Below, piece by piece: positions 61,474-64,000 of a stretch of DNA of 64,000 bases (its first letter is position 1; the number at the start of each line of letters is the position of its first letter). The stretch spans positions 1 through 64,000 of the forward strand of contig JANQMU010000067.1 in assembly GCA_028279875.1 (NCBI GenBank), written 5' to 3'. The notes beneath the pieces were generated by a model. That model was not told where the DNA came from, did not search any database, and saw nothing but the letters and a program-made list of their open reading frames with translations. The stretch comes from Rhizobiaceae bacterium (GTDB lineage Bacteria > Pseudomonadota > Alphaproteobacteria > Rhizobiales > Rhizobiaceae). The translations under genes were made by a program, and so were the position numbers.

Positions 61474-63294
61474 TCAGCGCGCATCGCCGTCCCACCAGGT
61501 CGGCAATTGATATCCATAGATGGACGTCTTTTCCGGGTGCTGGAGACGGGCGCGGTAGGCGACGCGCTGCCCGGGCAGGTAATAGAGCGGCACCACATAA
61601 TGTCCGGAGATCAAAACCCGGTCGAAAGCGCGCACCGCCGCGACAAACTCCTCTTGCAGGCGCGCATCCAGCATCGCCTGTATCATCGCATCGATCGCCG
61701 GATCGGCCGTCCCGGCATAGTTGAACGTGCCCTGCACATCGCGCGACTGGCTTCCCCAGCGCCACAGCTGTTCGGCGCCGGGGGAAAGGGACGCGGGATA
61801 TTTTTTGACGATCATATCGTAATCATAGCTCTGGCTGCGCTGCTGATACTGCGCGTCATCCACCGTCCGGACCCTCAATTCGATCCCCAGTGCCTCAAGA
61901 TTGCGCTGATAGGCGAGCGCCACCTTTTCCTGCCCCTCGTTCTGGGTCATCACCTCGAATGCCAATTGTGTGCCGTCGCCATCGACAAGCTTGCCGTCGC
62001 GGATCGTGTAGCCGGCCTCGTTGAGCAGTTTCAGCGCCTGTCTTTGAATATCGCGATCACGTCCCGTGCCGTCGGATTCGGGGACATGATAGGTGCCGTC
62101 GAAAACCGACGGTTCAACAGCGTCCGGAAAAGGCGCAAGAAGCTCTATTTCCAGCGCATTAGCGGGCCGTCCGATCGACGACAGGTCGGAATGCTGAAAA
62201 TAACTCTCCGTGCGCCGATAGGCATTGTTGAAAAGATTCTTGTTCACCCACTCGAAATCGAACAGCATCGCCAGGCCTCGGCGCAGCCTGACATCCTGGA
62301 ACACCGGGCGCCTTGTGTTGAACACAAAGCCGAACATGCCGGCCGGAATTTCCTGCTCGAAAATCGCCTTGATCACGTCGCCGCGTTCAACCGCAGGGAA
62401 GTTGTAGGACCGTTCCCAGGTGATCGGACTGCCGTCGGGAAAGAGATCGAACACGCCTTTTTTGAAGGCCTCGAACTGGGCGCTGTCGGACAGGAAATAT
62501 TCGACGATAACCTCATCGTAATTATGAAACCCGGCCGCCACCGGGAGGCCGCTGGCCCAGTAATCGGGTCGTCTTTCATAGGTGATGCGCTCGCCCGGTT
62601 TGAATGACTTGATCCGGTAGGGGCCCGAGGTCACCGGCGGATCGAATGTCGTCCTGTCGAAATTCTCCGCATCCGTCGCATGCTTCGGCAATACCGGCAT
62701 CAGCCCCAGGATCAGCGGGAATTCGCGGCCGGCATCCTCCTTGAGCGTGAAGCGGACACTGCGCTCGCCGCGTTTTTCCATTTTGGCGATTTTGTCCATC
62801 CGATTGGAGTAGGGCGGCCGCCCCTTGGCTTCCAGGATCTCGAAGGTGAAAATGATGTCGTCGGCCGTCACCGGTTCGCCATCCGACCAGCGGGCCTTCG
62901 GATTGAGGTTGAACTGGATATAGGTCCGGTCGTCATCGATCTCGATGGTTTCAGCCAGCAGACCATAGAGCGTGAACGGCTCGTCGCGGGAGCGGCGCAT
63001 CAGCGGCTCATAGGTGAGGTGCCCGTATTCGGGGTCCCACATGCCGCGGGCCGTCGTCCGCATGCTTTTCAGGATGAATGGATTGAGATTGTCATAGGTC
63101 CCGACCACGCCATAGGTGATCTTGCCGCCCTTGGGCGCGTTCGGATTGGCATAGGGAAAATGCGTGTAGTCCGGCGGGAGCGCCGGCTCACCGTGGGAGG
63201 CGATGCCATGGGTCGGTTGCGCCGCGCCTGCCGTCGTCGTCGCTGCAGCGACCAGCAGGAGAAAACAGGAGACAAGAGTTGAAATCGGACGCAT
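61474..63294 (-). CDS. ABC transporter extracellular substrate-binding protein, YejA-like (SBP_bac_5)
   Basis: Class C binding protein, 606 aa from ATG 63294, which is preceded by GAGGAATATCCG and begins a signal peptide ending near AGAAQ. The open frame continues upstream to 63612 without domain similarity. The mature part begins HGIASHGEPALPPDYTHFPYANPNAPKGGKITYGVVGTYDNLNPFI, the typical YejA/MlaC-free peptide-binding opening, and has FNLNPKARWSDGEPVTADDIIFTFEIL. No permease or ATPase genes follow here; they may lie outside the window or elsewhere. It is distinct from the 636-aa protein at 16,252. Confidence 0.92.
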   Translation of the reverse strand: MRPISTLVSCFLLLVAAATTTAGAAQPTHGIASHGEPALPPDYTHFPYANPNAPKGGKITYGVVGTYDNLNPFILKSMRTTARGMWDPEYGHLTYEPLMRRSRDEPFTLYGLLAETIEIDDDRTYIQFNLNPKARWSDGEPVTADDIIFTFEILEAKGRPPYSNRMDKIAKMEKRGERSVRFTLKEDAGREFPLILGLMPVLPKHATDAENFDRTTFDPPVTSGPYRIKSFKPGERITYERRPDYWASGLPVAAGFHNYDEVIVEYFLSDSAQFEAFKKGVFDLFPDGSPITWERSYNFPAVERGDVIKAIFEQEIPAGMFGFVFNTRRPVFQDVRLRRGLAMLFDFEWVNKNLFNNAYRRTESYFQHSDLSSIGRPANALEIELLAPFPDAVEPSVFDGTYHVPESDGTGRDRDIQRQALKLLNEAGYTIRDGKLVDGDGTQLAFEVMTQNEGQEKVALAYQRNLEALGIELRVRTVDDAQYQQRSQSYDYDMIVKKYPASLSPGAEQLWRWGSQSRDVQGTFNYAGTADPAIDAMIQAMLDARLQEEFVAAVRAFDRVLISGHYVVPLYYLPGQRVAYRARLQHPEKTSIYGYQLPTWWDGDAR

Positions 63295-63630
63295 CGGATA
63301 TTCCTCGGATGATTCTTCGTCACCACAGCCTAGCACTTTGAATGCGAAGCCGACATCGTGCAACACCGGGCCGGACGTCGGGGTTTGTTCAAAATACGTC
63401 TCAATATTTACCCATATTACGCAAACAGCGTGACACGCGGTCCGTTTGTGCTTAGACAACGTTTCAAGCCTTGCAATGGCCTCAATTGGTGGACAAGGAG
63501 GGTCTGCCTCGCGTGTCGGGACCTGAAAAACGACAGCATGTGCGCAGGAAGACCGGCCTGGCCGCAGACTGAGCCGATTGTCCGAAGTGGTTCGAATCAG
63601 ACCTACAATCATCCAGGAGATAATAGATTC
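63295..63630. other. Divergent intergenic region between the YejA-like and IalB genes
   Basis: About 335 bases with no supported gene. It contains A/T-richer stretches around 63,395-63,425 (AATATTTACCCATATTACG) that could be promoter regions for either side. No clear palindrome or hairpin with a T run was found. Confidence 0.5.
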
Positions 63631-64000
63631 ATGACTCTCAGAACCTCACATCTCGCCAGGACCGTTTTGGCAGCGGTCTTTGCCGGAGCGGCTGCAGTCT
63701 CACTTTCCGGCGCCACCCAGGCGCAATCGCCGGGACCGGGGCAGGGTTGGCTCAAGGTGTGCACGAAGCAGGAAGACAACGATGTCTGCGTTGTTCAGAA
63801 CATCCTGTCGGCGTCGACCGGGCAGTTGATCACCGCCATTGCTCTGATCATGGTCGAAGGCAAGGTGAACAACAGATTTCTCCAGGTAACCGTTCCGCCG
63901 GCCCGGCTGATACCGCCCGGCGTCAGGCTTCAGATCGATGGCGGGCAGGCGCAGAAGCTTCCCTATGAGATTTGCATGCCGGACAAATGCGTTGCGCAGG
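63631..64000 (+). CDS. Invasion-associated locus B (IalB) family protein, N-terminal part (cut by window edge)
   Basis: The first 123 residues are visible from ATG 63631, which follows CAGGAGATAATAGATTC; the gene runs off the right edge. A signal peptide (about 31 residues, ending GATQAQ) leads into QGWLKVCTKQEDNDVCVVQNILSASTGQLITAIALI, the IalB opening with its paired cysteines, then PPGVRLQIDGGQAQKLPYEICMPDKC. Members of this family are periplasmic or surface proteins widespread in Hyphomicrobiales; despite the name, most are not proven invasion factors. Confidence 0.93.
   Translation, partial: MTLRTSHLARTVLAAVFAGAAAVSLSGATQAQSPGPGQGWLKVCTKQEDNDVCVVQNILSASTGQLITAIALIMVEGKVNNRFLQVTVPPARLIPPGVRLQIDGGQAQKLPYEICMPDKCVAQ

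Overview
The window is a 64 kb, GC-rich, densely coding stretch of an alphaproteobacterial chromosome, most likely from the order Hyphomicrobiales (Rhizobiales). The evidence is the conserved right-hand block (glmU, DUF502 protein, recG, sdhE, mfd, followed by an IalB-type secreted protein), the FrnE-like DsbA protein, the many ABC transporters and the fused dipeptide-type ATPases. I see no phage, integrase, insertion sequence, CRISPR array or rRNA. One tRNA gene, tRNA-Lys(TTT), is present. The genus is not determined.

Layout. (1) 1-11,039, minus strand: one long operon headed by a TetR regulator, with an acyl-CoA dehydrogenase, two zinc-free MDR reductases, a complete LivHMGF-type ABC transporter with its binding protein, an acyl-CoA ligase and a truncated enoyl-CoA hydratase. 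It looks like uptake, CoA activation and beta-oxidation of a carboxylic acid. A perfect inverted repeat in front of tetR is the probable operator. (2) 11.1-13.5 kb: UDP-glucose dehydrogenase plus UDP-glucuronate decarboxylase, which together make UDP-xylose, with a divergent histidine phosphatase. (3) 14.3-20.3 kb: a complete peptide-type ABC transporter. (4) 20.3-26.4 kb: four glycosyltransferases in one operon and a divergent FkbM methyltransferase. (5) 26.4-32 kb: an operon of fatty acid desaturase, signal-less PhnD-like binding protein, MttB-family methyltransferase and FAD amine oxidase, with a divergent XRE regulator. (6) 32-35.2 kb: a RoxA-like di-heme cytochrome c and a LuxR-type regulator. 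Both are preceded, at nearly equal distance, by the same 18-bp dyad. (7) 35.6-41.7 kb: three consecutive secreted serine proteases (one subtilase, two trypsin-like) and a small cysteine-rich secreted protein. (8) 41.7-47.2 kb: an ABC sugar transporter, a sulfatase and a LacI regulator, with a perfect 20-bp palindrome as probable operator. The transporter has no ATPase gene beside it, and the lacI reading frame appears to start in an unusual way. (9) 47.3-64 kb: mostly housekeeping genes (inositol monophosphatase family, P-loop kinase, tRNA-Lys, ccdA, glmU, DUF502, recG, sdhE, mfd, DsbA/FrnE, YejA-like binding protein, IalB).

The least explained parts are the LuxR/RoxA-like/protease region (31.9-41.7 kb), where the repeated dyad suggests a small private regulon beside a protease cassette; the 5' end of lacI, where an A7 tract breaks the otherwise expected N-terminus; and the roughly 525 bases after the third protease, in which I recognise no gene.
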